64,000 nucleotides of DNA from Microcoleus sp. FACHB-61. Lineage in GTDB: Bacteria > Cyanobacteriota > Cyanobacteriia > Cyanobacteriales > Microcoleaceae. The stretch is taken from positions 81,737-145,736 of the forward strand of contig JACJNY010000068.1 in assembly GCA_014695295.1 (NCBI GenBank), given 5' to 3'. The position numbers and the translations under genes are program-made. The notes beneath the pieces were generated by a model. The model did not search any database. It was not told where the DNA came from and saw only the letters and a program-made list of their open reading frames with translations. This document shows, in pieces, positions 46,105-55,275 of this stretch (position 1 is its first letter; the number at the start of each line of letters is the position of its first letter).

Positions 46105-46824
46105 TCACGACTCAGAAAGAATAGTGACTGTCCCCGTGTCTAAGTCGTAATACCCACCAACAACTTTCAGTTTATTCTCCGCAATTAACTTAGAGATAAC
46201 TGGAGAGGCTTTCAACTTGTTAGCTTGGAGCACAACATTGGCTTTTGAAGCATTTTCTAGCTTGTCGCCCGTTTGGTTTTTCGAGCTTTCTACAGCAGGT
46301 TTAATCGCGTCGAGCAAACTGCCAATCTGGCCGGGAACTTGAGCTCCTTTAATGGTTGCGTCTACCGCACCGCACCGTTTATGCCCGATTACCACAAGCA
46401 CTTTTGCTCCCAATACCAGGGTGCCAAATTCCAGGCTGCCAATTTCTTCGGGAGTAGCAACATTTCCGGCCACGCGACAGACAAATAAGTCTCCCAATCC
46501 TTGATCGAAGATAATTTCCGAAGGAAAGCGGGAATCTGCACAGCCGAGAATAGCAGCAAAGGGTTTTTGAGATTTGGCAACTTCGGTGAGGCGCCCAAAG
46601 TCTTGGTTGGGACTTTGGCGTTTTTTGTCAACAAACCGCTTGTTGCCGTCCATTAACTTTTGCAGAGCTGCATCGGGAGTCGAGTCATTTTGAGCAATTG
46701 CCGGTTCGGGTGCAGCCAAATCAGCGCCTGCTCGTGCTGCGAGTATTCCTGTACCAATGGCTCCTGCGACAAATTTGAGGGAATTGCGCCGGGAAAGATT
46801 GAATTGCCTGTTATTTTTGTTCAT
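46105..46824 (-). CDS. ecaB: Tat-targeted beta-carbonic anhydrase (EcaB-like)
   Basis: 239 residues. The N-terminus NLSRRNSLKFVAGAIGTG is a twin-arginine signal; the precursor is probably cleaved near PAIAQ (about 45). The mature part is a beta-carbonic anhydrase: zinc ligands C95, H148 and C151, and the D97-R99 dyad, in GCADSRFPSE and GHKRCGA. It interconverts CO2 and bicarbonate in the periplasm or thylakoid lumen. It lies between ndhF and ndhD, all on one strand. Synechocystis EcaB has been linked to NDH-1 CO2 uptake, as I recall; the symbol is assigned on that similarity and on position. Confidence 0.85.
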   Translation of the reverse strand: MNKNNRQFNLSRRNSLKFVAGAIGTGILAARAGADLAAPEPAIAQNDSTPDAALQKLMDGNKRFVDKKRQSPNQDFGRLTEVAKSQKPFAAILGCADSRFPSEIIFDQGLGDLFVCRVAGNVATPEEIGSLEFGTLVLGAKVLVVIGHKRCGAVDATIKGAQVPGQIGSLLDAIKPAVESSKNQTGDKLENASKANVVLQANKLKASPVISKLIAENKLKVVGGYYDLDTGTVTILSES

Positions 46825-46928
46825 TTATGCTGCCTTATTTGAACGAGTCGGAAATCTTTTTTCAAGACTTCATGTTTTTAAGATTTTAGATTAAAATTGT
46901 CACCTAAAATCTTAAATTTTATATCTTT

Positions 46929-48788
46929 TTAGCCGCCTGCAATCAGCGACAGGCGAACTAGCAGCGGCCAGCTTATCAGCAGTCCCAAAAGCCCCACGCC
47001 CAACAGAATCGTTAGGGCGTAAAACTGAGTTTGACCGTTAACGTTGTATTTGAGGCTTTGCCCGCCGAAAACCGTTGCAAAACCTATTAGATTTACGAAT
47101 CCGTCAACAAGATTGCGATCGACCCAGGAGATAATTCGAGCAACTAAACCGACTGCAAATATCACTGTCACACGGTAAAGTTGGGCAGTGTAAAAGTCGT
47201 AAGCAAAAAAGTCTTGCAAAGCTTGAGAACCAATTCGCACCGGTTTTTCCCATTTGTCGTTCATGTAAACAAATGCTCCTGCACCGATGCCGATCGCCGT
47301 TGACAAAACTAGGAGTCCACTTGCGGTATAATTCAAACTTGCCCCAGGCAATAAATGCCACGCCGCGAGGAAGTGCGGAACGTGCAAAGTAAAGCCCATT
47401 AAAACAGTCATCGGCAAGATAAAAGGCCAGTGAACTTCCGGCGAGCGTTCGGTCATTTGCTTTGGTTTGCCGCCGAAAACTAAACCGAAGACGCGCACCA
47501 ACCCAAAAGCAGTGACGCCGTTTACAAACAGCACTATTCCTAACAAGAAAGGGTGAGCTTCCCAAAGCCCGGATGTGAAGTCTTCTAAAGCCCAGAAACA
47601 GCCGAAGGGCGGCAGTCCCACCAATCCAGCGCTACCGACAATAAACGATATCGCCGATATCGGCCGTTTTCCCCACAAACCGCCGAGAGCTCGGACATCC
47701 TGAGTGATGCTGTTCCAAACTACCGAACCGATGCTCATCACCAGCAAACCCATTGCCAAGGTGTAGGCAAATATCAATGTCAGGGCTGTCTGGGCTTGTC
47801 CGGTGCCGACGGCGATAAATACTAAGCCCATGTAAGAGCTGACAATATAGGAAAGCGTGCGCTTGATGTCAATTTGGGCGATCGCAATTAATGAAGCACC
47901 CACCGCCGTCGCAGCGCCTACAGCAATAGTTGCCGTCATCCCAATCGGCGACAAAGCAATCACCGGTTGCAACTTAATTAATATCCAAGCACCAGTTTCG
48001 ACAACTACGGTGTTCCGCAAAATCGTCGCCGGCAGCGGGCCTTCCATCGCCTCATCCAGCCACAGGTGCAAGGGAAACTGAGCGCACTTGCCCATCGGCC
48101 CGGCAATCAAAGCTAAGGTCAACAGCGTCGCTACAGTGGGGTCAAGCTTTGCAGTCTGGGCCCAAACAGCCAACTCGTTAAAATTCCAAGTTCCAGCCAG
48201 CGGCAGAATGGCAACTACTCCCATCAGCAGGAATAAATCTCCCACCCGCTTGGTTAAGAAAGCGTCGCGGGCTCCTGTCACCACCAAAGACTGATTGAAC
48301 CACAGCCCGACTAGCAGGTAAGTGCCCAAAGTGAGAACTTCCAAAATCATGTAGCTGAAGAACAGGGAATTGCACAGTACCAAGCCGCACATCCCCGCTT
48401 CAAATAGCCCCATCAGGGAAAAGAATCGAGCCCAGCCCCAGTCCATTTCCATGTAACCGAAAGCATAAATCTGCGCCAGCAAGTTCAGTCCGGTAATCAA
48501 AACTGTCGCCCCGACGGTGACAGCAGAGATTTCAATCGGAATGGTTAAGTCTAAACCTGCTACATTCAGCCAGGGAATGAACTGATGTTGCGCCGGTTGG
48601 TTCCAGATAGCTGTCAGGGCGATGACGCCGTGTAAGAAAGCGAACAAGGTTAATATGGCGTTCACGTAACCGGATGGTCTTGGCCCCGTGCGGCGGGTAA
48701 CTGCCGGAAACCACAGCATCGACAGAACTCCGCCGATAAGTGGATAGCAAGGTATAAACCAAACGGTCTGGACTAATATTTGATCCAT
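46929..48788 (-). CDS. ndhF3: NAD(P)H-quinone oxidoreductase subunit 5 (NdhF, CO2-uptake type)
   Basis: 619 residues from the second ATG (48788, MDQILVQTVWFIPCYP), chosen because the AGG of the ribosome site sits 8 bases before it; the first ATG is two codons earlier (48794). About 15-16 membrane helices, antiporter-like motif regions FFSYMILEVLTLGTYLLVGLWF and GPMGKCAQFPLHLWLDEAMEGPLPA cut short here. First gene of the leftward CO2-uptake operon. The short family length and the cup gene support the NdhF3/F4 class. Confidence 0.9.
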   Translation of the reverse strand: MDQILVQTVWFIPCYPLIGGVLSMLWFPAVTRRTGPRPSGYVNAILTLFAFLHGVIALTAIWNQPAQHQFIPWLNVAGLDLTIPIEISAVTVGATVLITGLNLLAQIYAFGYMEMDWGWARFFSLMGLFEAGMCGLVLCNSLFFSYMILEVLTLGTYLLVGLWFNQSLVVTGARDAFLTKRVGDLFLLMGVVAILPLAGTWNFNELAVWAQTAKLDPTVATLLTLALIAGPMGKCAQFPLHLWLDEAMEGPLPATILRNTVVVETGAWILIKLQPVIALSPIGMTATIAVGAATAVGASLIAIAQIDIKRTLSYIVSSYMGLVFIAVGTGQAQTALTLIFAYTLAMGLLVMSIGSVVWNSITQDVRALGGLWGKRPISAISFIVGSAGLVGLPPFGCFWALEDFTSGLWEAHPFLLGIVLFVNGVTAFGLVRVFGLVFGGKPKQMTERSPEVHWPFILPMTVLMGFTLHVPHFLAAWHLLPGASLNYTASGLLVLSTAIGIGAGAFVYMNDKWEKPVRIGSQALQDFFAYDFYTAQLYRVTVIFAVGLVARIISWVDRNLVDGFVNLIGFATVFGGQSLKYNVNGQTQFYALTILLGVGLLGLLISWPLLVRLSLIAGG

Positions 48789-49009
48789 TGGCATTACCTG
48801 TAAAGGTTACAAAAATTTAAAATTATGAGAATAATTCCGATCGCGCTGACGACAGCACTCAAAAGCCAGAAGGCAGAAGTAAAGAAAATTTGGGGGTTTG
48901 CCTCTGAGTTGGTTCCCGTCGTCAAACCGAGCGCTTCAGAATCGACTTATTAATTTTATATTAAGTATTGCGTTAAATTTTCATATTTCTGATTCAGCAT
49001 ATTTATCGG

Positions 49010-49034
49010 TACCTATAAACTCTACTTATAGGTA
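49010..49034. promoter_or_regulatory. LysR-type operator candidate upstream of ndhF
   Basis: TACCTATAA-ACTCTAC-TTATAGGTA, a perfect 9-bp inverted repeat with a 7-base spacer; the inner TATAA...TTATA fits the T-N11-A LysR box. It lies about 220 bases before ndhF and past the end of the glycosyltransferase gene, so ndhF is its only plausible target. NdhR/CcmR, a LysR regulator, controls ndhF3 operons in other cyanobacteria; its gene is not in the window. Nothing else is seen in 48795-49122. Confidence 0.6.
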
Positions 49035-49122
49035 TATACAGGGGCGGATTGTGTACAAACGAATATTTGTCGATCGCAAGTGCGATCGAACAATGATTAA
49101 TTCTCTAAAATATTAAAACCGA

Positions 49123-50109
49123 TTAAAACCGCTCAATGTCCCAAGCTGATTCGGGCAGTTTGGCTTGGCGCTGTCCGATCGCCCTTGCCCTAACATTCAA
49201 AAGACCGATCGGCGTCTTGAACAAATCTACCAGCTCCGTTTTGCCGATCGCACTTTTGGCAGCAGCAACCGGAAATTCCTTGAACAGCCACCTAGCCAGC
49301 CGGTAAAAATATTCCCCTGTTGTGAATTCTCGCATCAAATCGACACCGTGGAGTTCGTGCAAATATTTATTAGATTCGCCGTACCGATACCATTGACTTT
49401 GCAACTGTTTTATGGTTGAACGGTGGCGGTGTCGGACGATCGCATTTTCGGCAAAATACATTTTATAGGATGTTTCCCGCAAAATCCGCCAGCATAAGTC
49501 AGCATCGCCGCCGCTGGTTAGATGCGGGCGAAACAAACCTACTGTTTCTAAAACTTGTTTGCGTACAGCTAAATTGGCGGTTTGGCCGTAAGCACAAAAA
49601 GGGTGAGCGAGAGTATGTTTTTGAGATAAAGTATTTTCGCGATCGGCGTGCTGTTCTAAAATAGTTTTTCCGGGCAATGCGAGTATTTCCCCAGCGCTAA
49701 TTCCTATTTCTAAGTCCACAAATGGCTTAACTAAATTTTCCAGCCAGTCAGATTCCGGGCGACAGTCTGCATCGGTAAATGCAATGATTTCGCCTGTGGA
49801 TGCGCGAATTCCTTGATTGCGGGCGGCGTAGGAACTTTGAATCTGATTTTCGGTGAGGTGGCGAATGGTTATTTGATTGAAATTGCTTCCTTCCCTTACC
49901 AAAGGGGGGACTGAGGGGGGGTTAGAGGCTGCTGTTTGGAGGATGGTTGAAGTGCGATCGCGACTTTTGTTGTCTACTAAGAGATATTCTACTCTGTGTG
50001 GCGGATAAGTTTGCGATCGCAGGCACTCGATCAACTCCGGCAAATCCATCTCGCCGTTGTAAACAGGCACAACCAACGAAACTTGAGGTAAAAATCCGTC
50101 GCTGTTCAT
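49123..50109 (-). CDS. Family 2 glycosyltransferase
   Basis: 328 residues. GT-A fold: VSLVVPVYNGEMDLPELIE (9-28), DNKSRDRT, the metal-binding DxD region FTDADCRPESDWLE (about 112-125), and GGDADLCWRIL with the catalytic acid. No membrane segments. It probably transfers a sugar to an envelope or exopolysaccharide acceptor. Residues 63-74 (NPPSVPPLVREG) come from a repeat element inserted in frame at about 49887-49924 (the GGGGGGACTGAGGGGGG type), between a beta strand and the next conserved block. Confidence 0.9.
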   Translation of the reverse strand: MNSDGFLPQVSLVVPVYNGEMDLPELIECLRSQTYPPHRVEYLLVDNKSRDRTSTILQTAASNPPSVPPLVREGSNFNQITIRHLTENQIQSSYAARNQGIRASTGEIIAFTDADCRPESDWLENLVKPFVDLEIGISAGEILALPGKTILEQHADRENTLSQKHTLAHPFCAYGQTANLAVRKQVLETVGLFRPHLTSGGDADLCWRILRETSYKMYFAENAIVRHRHRSTIKQLQSQWYRYGESNKYLHELHGVDLMREFTTGEYFYRLARWLFKEFPVAAAKSAIGKTELVDLFKTPIGLLNVRARAIGQRQAKLPESAWDIERF

Positions 50110-50183
50110 TAGTCCTCTATGCAGCTTTTTGAGTCAATTAGGAGTAAAGTCCTTACTACGAACAAGTTTTTTTGCAACTTAAC

Positions 50184-50420
50184 TTATCGAATAATTTCTA
50201 CTTCTGTGCCTTTCTCCACAAACTGATACAACTCCTCAACATCATAATTTTCAAGCGAGCGGAACAAATTGGAAAGCCGATTTTTTGAGCTTTTTTTGAG
50301 CCAGAAACGGGCAAGATGCCCGTTCCACAACTGCATTGAGTTCCTGTAGAACGGGCATCTTATTTGTTTTTGAACATTGCACAAAAAATCGTTTACATCT
50401 GCTGTTAAATCCTTTGTCAA
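50184..50420 (-). CDS. Small unknown protein interrupted by a repeat
   Basis: 78 residues. The C-terminus (RLSNLFRSLENYDVEELYQF, VEKGTEVEIIR) looks like a natural acidic helical tail. Codons 20-45 come from a palindromic element (GCCCGTTC...GAACGGGC, about 50295-50360) of the kind scattered in cyanobacterial genomes. The original protein may have been shorter or may have been broken here. Upstream neighbour mraY is on the same strand, 8 bases away. Confidence 0.4.
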   Translation of the reverse strand: MTKDLTADVNDFLCNVQKQIRCPFYRNSMQLWNGHLARFWLKKSSKNRLSNLFRSLENYDVEELYQFVEKGTEVEIIR

Positions 50421-50427
50421 TCCGCTG

Positions 50428-51543
50428 TTAACTGTTGCTAGTCAACATCAAAATCATTAACACTAACGCCCCGTTTGTTAAATAAAAGATCCCAACCACC
50501 TGAGTTTCCAACCAACCGCACAGTTCTAGATGATGGTGCAGCGGAGCCATTCTTAACAGACGCTTGCCGATTCCATCCGGCCCTTTTGTAGCTTTGTAAT
50601 AACCTACTTGAGCAATTACTGACAGCGTTTCAATAAAGAAAATCCCGCTGATAATTAATAATATCCAAAGGCTATTTGTTAATAAAGCTACCGCACCCAA
50701 CGCACCGCCCAAAGCTAAAGCACCTGTATCGCCCATAAACACTGTGGCGGGATTGCGGTTGTGTGCTAAGAAACCGAGACAACTGCCGCTGGTGCAGGCG
50801 CAAAATATCATTAATTCTGGCGAAGTTGAGGCTACAGATGCGCCCAATCCCAAAAGTGCGATCGCCCCCAAACCTCCCATCAACCCGTCAATGCCGTCGG
50901 TAATATTAGTAGCATTGCTTTCAGCTACCAGCACAAAACCAGCCAGCGGCCAAAACAGAAAACCTAAAGGCAATACCCAACCGAAAGGCAAAGCAATGCT
51001 GGTAGAAATAGCGGGTTCGCGGAACATCAGCCACAGACAAAATAGAGATGCAAAACCTACTTGCAAAGCCAATTTCATCCGAGGTGAAATACCTTTATTC
51101 GACTTGCGGCGCAGAATTTGCCAGTCGTCGATCCAGCCGATGAAACCGTAAGCTAAAGTTAAAGCCGATACGGCAACAACATCTGAGTTAAATCTCGACC
51201 AAAGTAAAGCAACTGCGACCCCTGCCGGCACAAAAAAAATGCCTCCCATTGTCGGCGTTCCCGCCTTTTTTAAGTGAGCTTGGGGGCCGTCTTCGCGAAT
51301 TATTTGTCCTGCTTTTAGTTGTTGGAGTAAAGGCACAACTACACAGCCCACACCCGATGCAACTACAGCACAAACAGCTAGCGGCATAAATAGCGATGCA
51401 GGCGCATTCAAAAGTCTACCCGCTGCTACATCTAAAGCGATCGCTACAATGCCTAGCCCCAAACCCAGCAGCAGGAATAAATTCCTGCCTGTAAGTTTGA
51501 AAGGCATAGTAAAAGAAACTTTCTCATCCACAAAGTTATCCAT
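50428..51543 (-). CDS. mraY: Phospho-N-acetylmuramoyl-pentapeptide-transferase
   Basis: 371 residues from the ATG at 51543 (MDNFVDEKVSFTMPFKLTG), which has GAGGAG upstream; an in-frame earlier ATG at 51579 lacks a site. Ten membrane helices. Catalytic aspartates in AYGFIGWIDDWQIL and NATNITDGIDGLMGG, and the HHH motif in APLHHHLELCGW, which are signatures of MraY. It moves phospho-MurNAc-pentapeptide to undecaprenyl phosphate, making lipid I at the inner membrane for peptidoglycan synthesis. Confidence 0.96.
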   Translation of the reverse strand: MDNFVDEKVSFTMPFKLTGRNLFLLLGLGLGIVAIALDVAAGRLLNAPASLFMPLAVCAVVASGVGCVVVPLLQQLKAGQIIREDGPQAHLKKAGTPTMGGIFFVPAGVAVALLWSRFNSDVVAVSALTLAYGFIGWIDDWQILRRKSNKGISPRMKLALQVGFASLFCLWLMFREPAISTSIALPFGWVLPLGFLFWPLAGFVLVAESNATNITDGIDGLMGGLGAIALLGLGASVASTSPELMIFCACTSGSCLGFLAHNRNPATVFMGDTGALALGGALGAVALLTNSLWILLIISGIFFIETLSVIAQVGYYKATKGPDGIGKRLLRMAPLHHHLELCGWLETQVVGIFYLTNGALVLMILMLTSNS

Positions 51544-51673
51544 AACACTCCTCAACACACACCATTTAAGAACAAGCAATTGACAATTAAGGAATAGGGT
51601 GCGCTACAGGAGATTGGGAAATATCTTAGTTTTTATTCCCTGTTTCCGGTGGATTCCTTCACCCTTCTACAAG

Positions 51674-51913
51674 TTATTCCTCGCCTACACTCACATCCTC
51701 TTCTATTTCCTCTTCTAAATCATCGTAGGGACTGTCGTCAACTGCCATTAGTTCGGAAATTTCTTCTTCGTGGAGATAGTCGGGTTCTTGGACATCCCTT
51801 GCTAACAGGCGATTGTTAGATTCCAACCAGTCTAAAAGAGAAGATTGCTGCTTTAATGGAATTACATCCGCAGGCAAGTGGCGAGGTATTTGACGCAGAG
51901 ATGGGTTGTACAT
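51674..51913 (-). CDS. DUF3134 family protein
   Basis: 79 residues. MYNPSLRQIPRHLPADVIPLKQQSSLLDWLESNNRLLAR then an acidic tail (YLHEEEISELMAVDDSPYDDLEEEIEED) is the cyanobacterial DUF3134 layout. Function unknown. Upstream of mraY on the same strand with a 130-base gap. Confidence 0.88.
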   Translation of the reverse strand: MYNPSLRQIPRHLPADVIPLKQQSSLLDWLESNNRLLARDVQEPDYLHEEEISELMAVDDSPYDDLEEEIEEDVSVGEE

Positions 51914-52326
51914 GATTCTCGGTTTTGAAAGACAAAGACGCGATCGAGTGGAGGTAACGTTTTGCCGACGGGCTGCTGCTTGGATCGAGCACTTGCCAAT
52001 CGGGCATTTAGCAAGGCTAGAGCATTATACCACAGGCACTGTTTGGTTCCGGATCGGATAAGATGGGAGACCCAAAAGGCGATCGCCCCCCAGCATGGGC
52101 CTCAGGATAACACTAAAATCCGCTCTTGCCAATCCTTCTTTAGCCCTAAGCATTTTAATCCGAGACGATCGTCTTTAAGATATCGCGGCACAGGTGGCGA
52201 TCCTCTTCTGCAAGCCTCGCTAACGGGCAAGCGGTTGATTCACAACAGTCTCCTGTTTTTTCCTCAAAGCCTTGTGCCGGATGGCTTCTGGCTTCTTCAG
52301 TCAACTCTCAAGCAATAAATCTCAGA

Positions 52327-54003
52327 ATGGATACAACGGCGGCGGTTTTATACAACAAAGAGGGTTACGACACCGGAGGGCAAAAACTTCTGGGGCGTCA
52401 TTCAGCCGGAGAAGGGTTTCTCAAAAGCTTAGTCCAACACGGAAGCGCTGACTCTCTCTACTGTTACGCCGACAGCAAAAGAACGTTTAAGGAGTTTTGT
52501 TCGCACATCCAACCTTGGCTGCAACAACCTCGGAAAGTCCGCTGGATTCCCACAGAACGACCGGATTTGCTATCTCAACCGGGCACAATTTACCGACCCG
52601 ATCCGGTCCTATCGCAGATGGTTTGGGCACGCAGATTTGTAGATCAGCGGGCCTACAGCGTTTGCGGCGTTACTCACACGATCGGTACCAAATATGTCAT
52701 GGGGGCGATCGGCGATTTGATAACGGCACCCATGCAGCCTTGGGACGCCCTGATCTGCACCTCTGCCGCCGCGAAAACAGCAGTAGAAGGATCTCTGAGG
52801 GAGTGGTCTGAATATTTAGCGCAGCGCAACGGCGGTAAACCGGAAATTTTAGTCAAATTGCCGATTATTCCGCTAGGAGTGGATTGCAGCGCGTTTCCGC
52901 AGGGTGTGGAAGCAGTTAATAGTCGCCGCCAACTGCGGCAAGAACTCGGCATTTCTCCAGACGATATTGTTGTGTTATTTGTTGGTCGATTGACTTTTTC
53001 TGCAAAAGCTCATCCGGTACCTATGTACATCGCCCTAGAAGGCGCCGCACAACAGACAAAAGCCAAAATCCACTTAATTCAAGCCGGTTGGATCGAAGAT
53101 CCGAGAGAAGAACCCGACTTTAAAAATAGCGCGCAAATCTTTTGCCCCTCCGTGAATGCTATTTTTTTAGATGGGAGGAAGCCAGAAATTAGAATAAATA
53201 TTTGGTCGGCGGCCGACATTTTCATTTCGCTTTCCGACAACATTCAAGAAACCTTCGGACTGACACCAATAGAAGCAATGGCGAACGGACTGCCCGCCAT
53301 AGTCTCCGACTGGAACGGCTACAAAGAATCTGTACGCCACGAAATAGACGGTTTCCGGATTCCCACACTCATCCCGCCCCCGGAATCTTGTTTAGATTTA
53401 GCCCTAAATTATCTTGACGACAGCTTAAACTGGCCGACTTACATGGGTCACACTTCCCTCGCCACAGCAGTTGACATTGATGCTTGCACCCGCGCGTTGT
53501 GCGAATTAATTGAAAACCCCGAAGTGAGAAAGCGGATGGGGGAAAATGCCAGACAAAGGGCAAGGGAAATTTATGATTGGAAAGTAGTAATTGCAGCTTA
53601 CGAACAATTGTGGCGGGAATTAGCAGAAATTCGGGTTGGAGCACCAGAGTCAGCACCTGTAAAAGCCGGGAAGCCGCCTTATCCGCTGGGCGACGATCCG
53701 TTTCGGGTATTGGGCCATTATGCGAGTAGAACTTTAAGCAATGAGATGATGCTGAGTTTAGGGCCGATCGCCACACCAGAACTTTTAAAGCAGGTACAGA
53801 CAATTTGGTTTACCAGTTTTGGTGACGATAGGAGAATATCTGTGAACATTCAGATGGAGATATTGGATACAATTAAGCAAGAAGGTGCTGTCAGTGTGGG
53901 GGAAGTTATCAGACGCTACGTTAAAAACGAGCAAGAATTAGCATACCTATATCGGACGATGCTCTATCTGGTGAAATTTGGTATCTTAGTTATTAGTCAT
54001 TAA
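52327..54003 (+). CDS. Family 4 glycosyltransferase with extra C-terminal domain
   Basis: 558 residues. GT-B fold: the second domain has VVLFVGRLTFSAKAHP (about 218-233), a UDP/GDP-sugar EX7E motif in IQETFGLTPIEAMANGLPAIVSDWNG (E303...E311 region) and the usual C-terminal helix (MGENARQRAREIYDWKVV). A C-terminal 110-residue extension (MMLSLGPIATPELLKQVQ...AYLYRTMLYLVKFGILVISH) has a winged-helix-like pattern. Acceptor unknown. The upstream stretch 51914-52326 holds no other gene. Confidence 0.88.
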   Translation: MDTTAAVLYNKEGYDTGGQKLLGRHSAGEGFLKSLVQHGSADSLYCYADSKRTFKEFCSHIQPWLQQPRKVRWIPTERPDLLSQPGTIYRPDPVLSQMVWARRFVDQRAYSVCGVTHTIGTKYVMGAIGDLITAPMQPWDALICTSAAAKTAVEGSLREWSEYLAQRNGGKPEILVKLPIIPLGVDCSAFPQGVEAVNSRRQLRQELGISPDDIVVLFVGRLTFSAKAHPVPMYIALEGAAQQTKAKIHLIQAGWIEDPREEPDFKNSAQIFCPSVNAIFLDGRKPEIRINIWSAADIFISLSDNIQETFGLTPIEAMANGLPAIVSDWNGYKESVRHEIDGFRIPTLIPPPESCLDLALNYLDDSLNWPTYMGHTSLATAVDIDACTRALCELIENPEVRKRMGENARQRAREIYDWKVVIAAYEQLWRELAEIRVGAPESAPVKAGKPPYPLGDDPFRVLGHYASRTLSNEMMLSLGPIATPELLKQVQTIWFTSFGDDRRISVNIQMEILDTIKQEGAVSVGEVIRRYVKNEQELAYLYRTMLYLVKFGILVISH

Positions 54004-54143
54004 TCAATGTAGGGTGCACACTGCGCACAGAGAGACTCAATAATAAGCGCGCTAAAAACCATTGGCCGCGTAATTTATAAATAATATTGAACGCGAACTC
54101 AAGAATATTTTTTCCTTCTTCATCCCTCTTCCTCAAAAAAACT

Positions 54144-54728
54144 ATGCTGAGAAAATCTTCACTCTTAGAGATAATTGCTGGTAAGAATCGCGGTTTGCTA
54201 GCGACTCCAAGCGACAAACAAGCGATTTTAAGTGCGATCGCCCAATTGGAAGATTACAACCCCACAACACGCCCTGTCGAAGCTGCAGAGCTTTTAAATG
54301 GAGATTGGCGGTTATTGTACACCACCAGCCGCGCCCTGCTGAATCTTGACGGTTTTCCCTTGGTGAAATTGGGTTCAATTTATCAATCTATCCGCGTTAA
54401 AGAATCTAAAATTTACAACATTGCCGAACTTTACGGCTTGCCTTACTTAGAAGGAATTGTCAGCGTGGCTGCGACATTTGAGGCGACTTCGGAACGGCGA
54501 GTGCAGGTGAAGTTTGAGCGGTCAATTTTCGGTTTAAGCAGGTTGATTGGCTATGAATCTCCTGTCAAGTTTATCAATGAGATTGAGTCGGGTAAAAAGT
54601 TCGCTGCTGTAGATTTCGGCTTCGATAGTCGGGAACAGCAGGGATGGTTGGATATTACTTATTTAGATAAAGATTTGCGGATCGGGCGCGGGAATGAAGG
54701 AAGTGTCTTTGTGTTGACAAAAGAGTGA
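54144..54728 (+). CDS. Plastid-lipid-associated protein/fibrillin family
   Basis: 194 residues from the ATG at 54144 (MLRKSSLLEIIAGKNRGLLA); the frame is open to 54087 but the extra part is not fibrillin-like. LLNGDWRLLYTTSRALLNLDGFP and the C-terminal WLDITYLDKDLRIGRGNEGSVFVL are PAP/fibrillin signatures (a lipocalin-like barrel). Such proteins bind lipids or quinones at thylakoids; they are common in cyanobacteria and plants. Confidence 0.92.
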   Translation: MLRKSSLLEIIAGKNRGLLATPSDKQAILSAIAQLEDYNPTTRPVEAAELLNGDWRLLYTTSRALLNLDGFPLVKLGSIYQSIRVKESKIYNIAELYGLPYLEGIVSVAATFEATSERRVQVKFERSIFGLSRLIGYESPVKFINEIESGKKFAAVDFGFDSREQQGWLDITYLDKDLRIGRGNEGSVFVLTKE

Positions 54729-54873
54729 TTTTGTGCTGTTGATGTGCAGGGCGATCGCCCCTTAACTCATACTCAATTTATCTTTCCTTCATCCGCGTTT
54801 ATCCGCGTTCATCTGCAGTTAAAAATCAAAAATATATCGCTTTTACAAACAGTTCAAGACTTCATAAGTATTC

Positions 54874-55113
54874 TTACTCTGTCAGTTTTGTCTGTTCTTT
54901 CTTTTCCGTCGGCATTGACTTTCTGACAGCTAGCACCAACTCCGCTTCGCTACATCGATACAAATCTCGCATTCGGAATACTTGCCAAACTTCCATCTTT
55001 GGCAAGGTTCGGCTTTTTTCCCAGTTGCGAATTGAAGACTCCGCACATTCTAGTTCCCGTGCTACGTCTAAGATTGTCAGCCCTGCACGTTCTCTCAAGG
55101 CTCTCAAATCCAT
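54874..55113 (-). CDS. XRE-family HTH regulator
   Basis: 79 residues, MDLRALRERAGLTILDVARELECAESSIRNWEKSRTLPKM.... A Cro/C1-type helix-turn-helix covers residues 3-55. Not closely related to the three tandem XRE proteins at 41 kb. It stands alone between fibrillin and a small gene; the target is unknown. Confidence 0.85.
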   Translation of the reverse strand: MDLRALRERAGLTILDVARELECAESSIRNWEKSRTLPKMEVWQVFRMRDLYRCSEAELVLAVRKSMPTEKKEQTKLTE

Positions 55114-55275
55114 AGCTGAATAAACCTTTTAATATAGCAAGTGTAAAGAGTTAGCGCCAAGTATTGACACATGAGGTGAGTTTGGTGTTTAATCATAGTT
55201 GTAGAGGCGTTAGTACATTCCCGCCAAGAAACTTACTAACGCCTTTTCTGTACTCCTTACGAATACAACACGATT

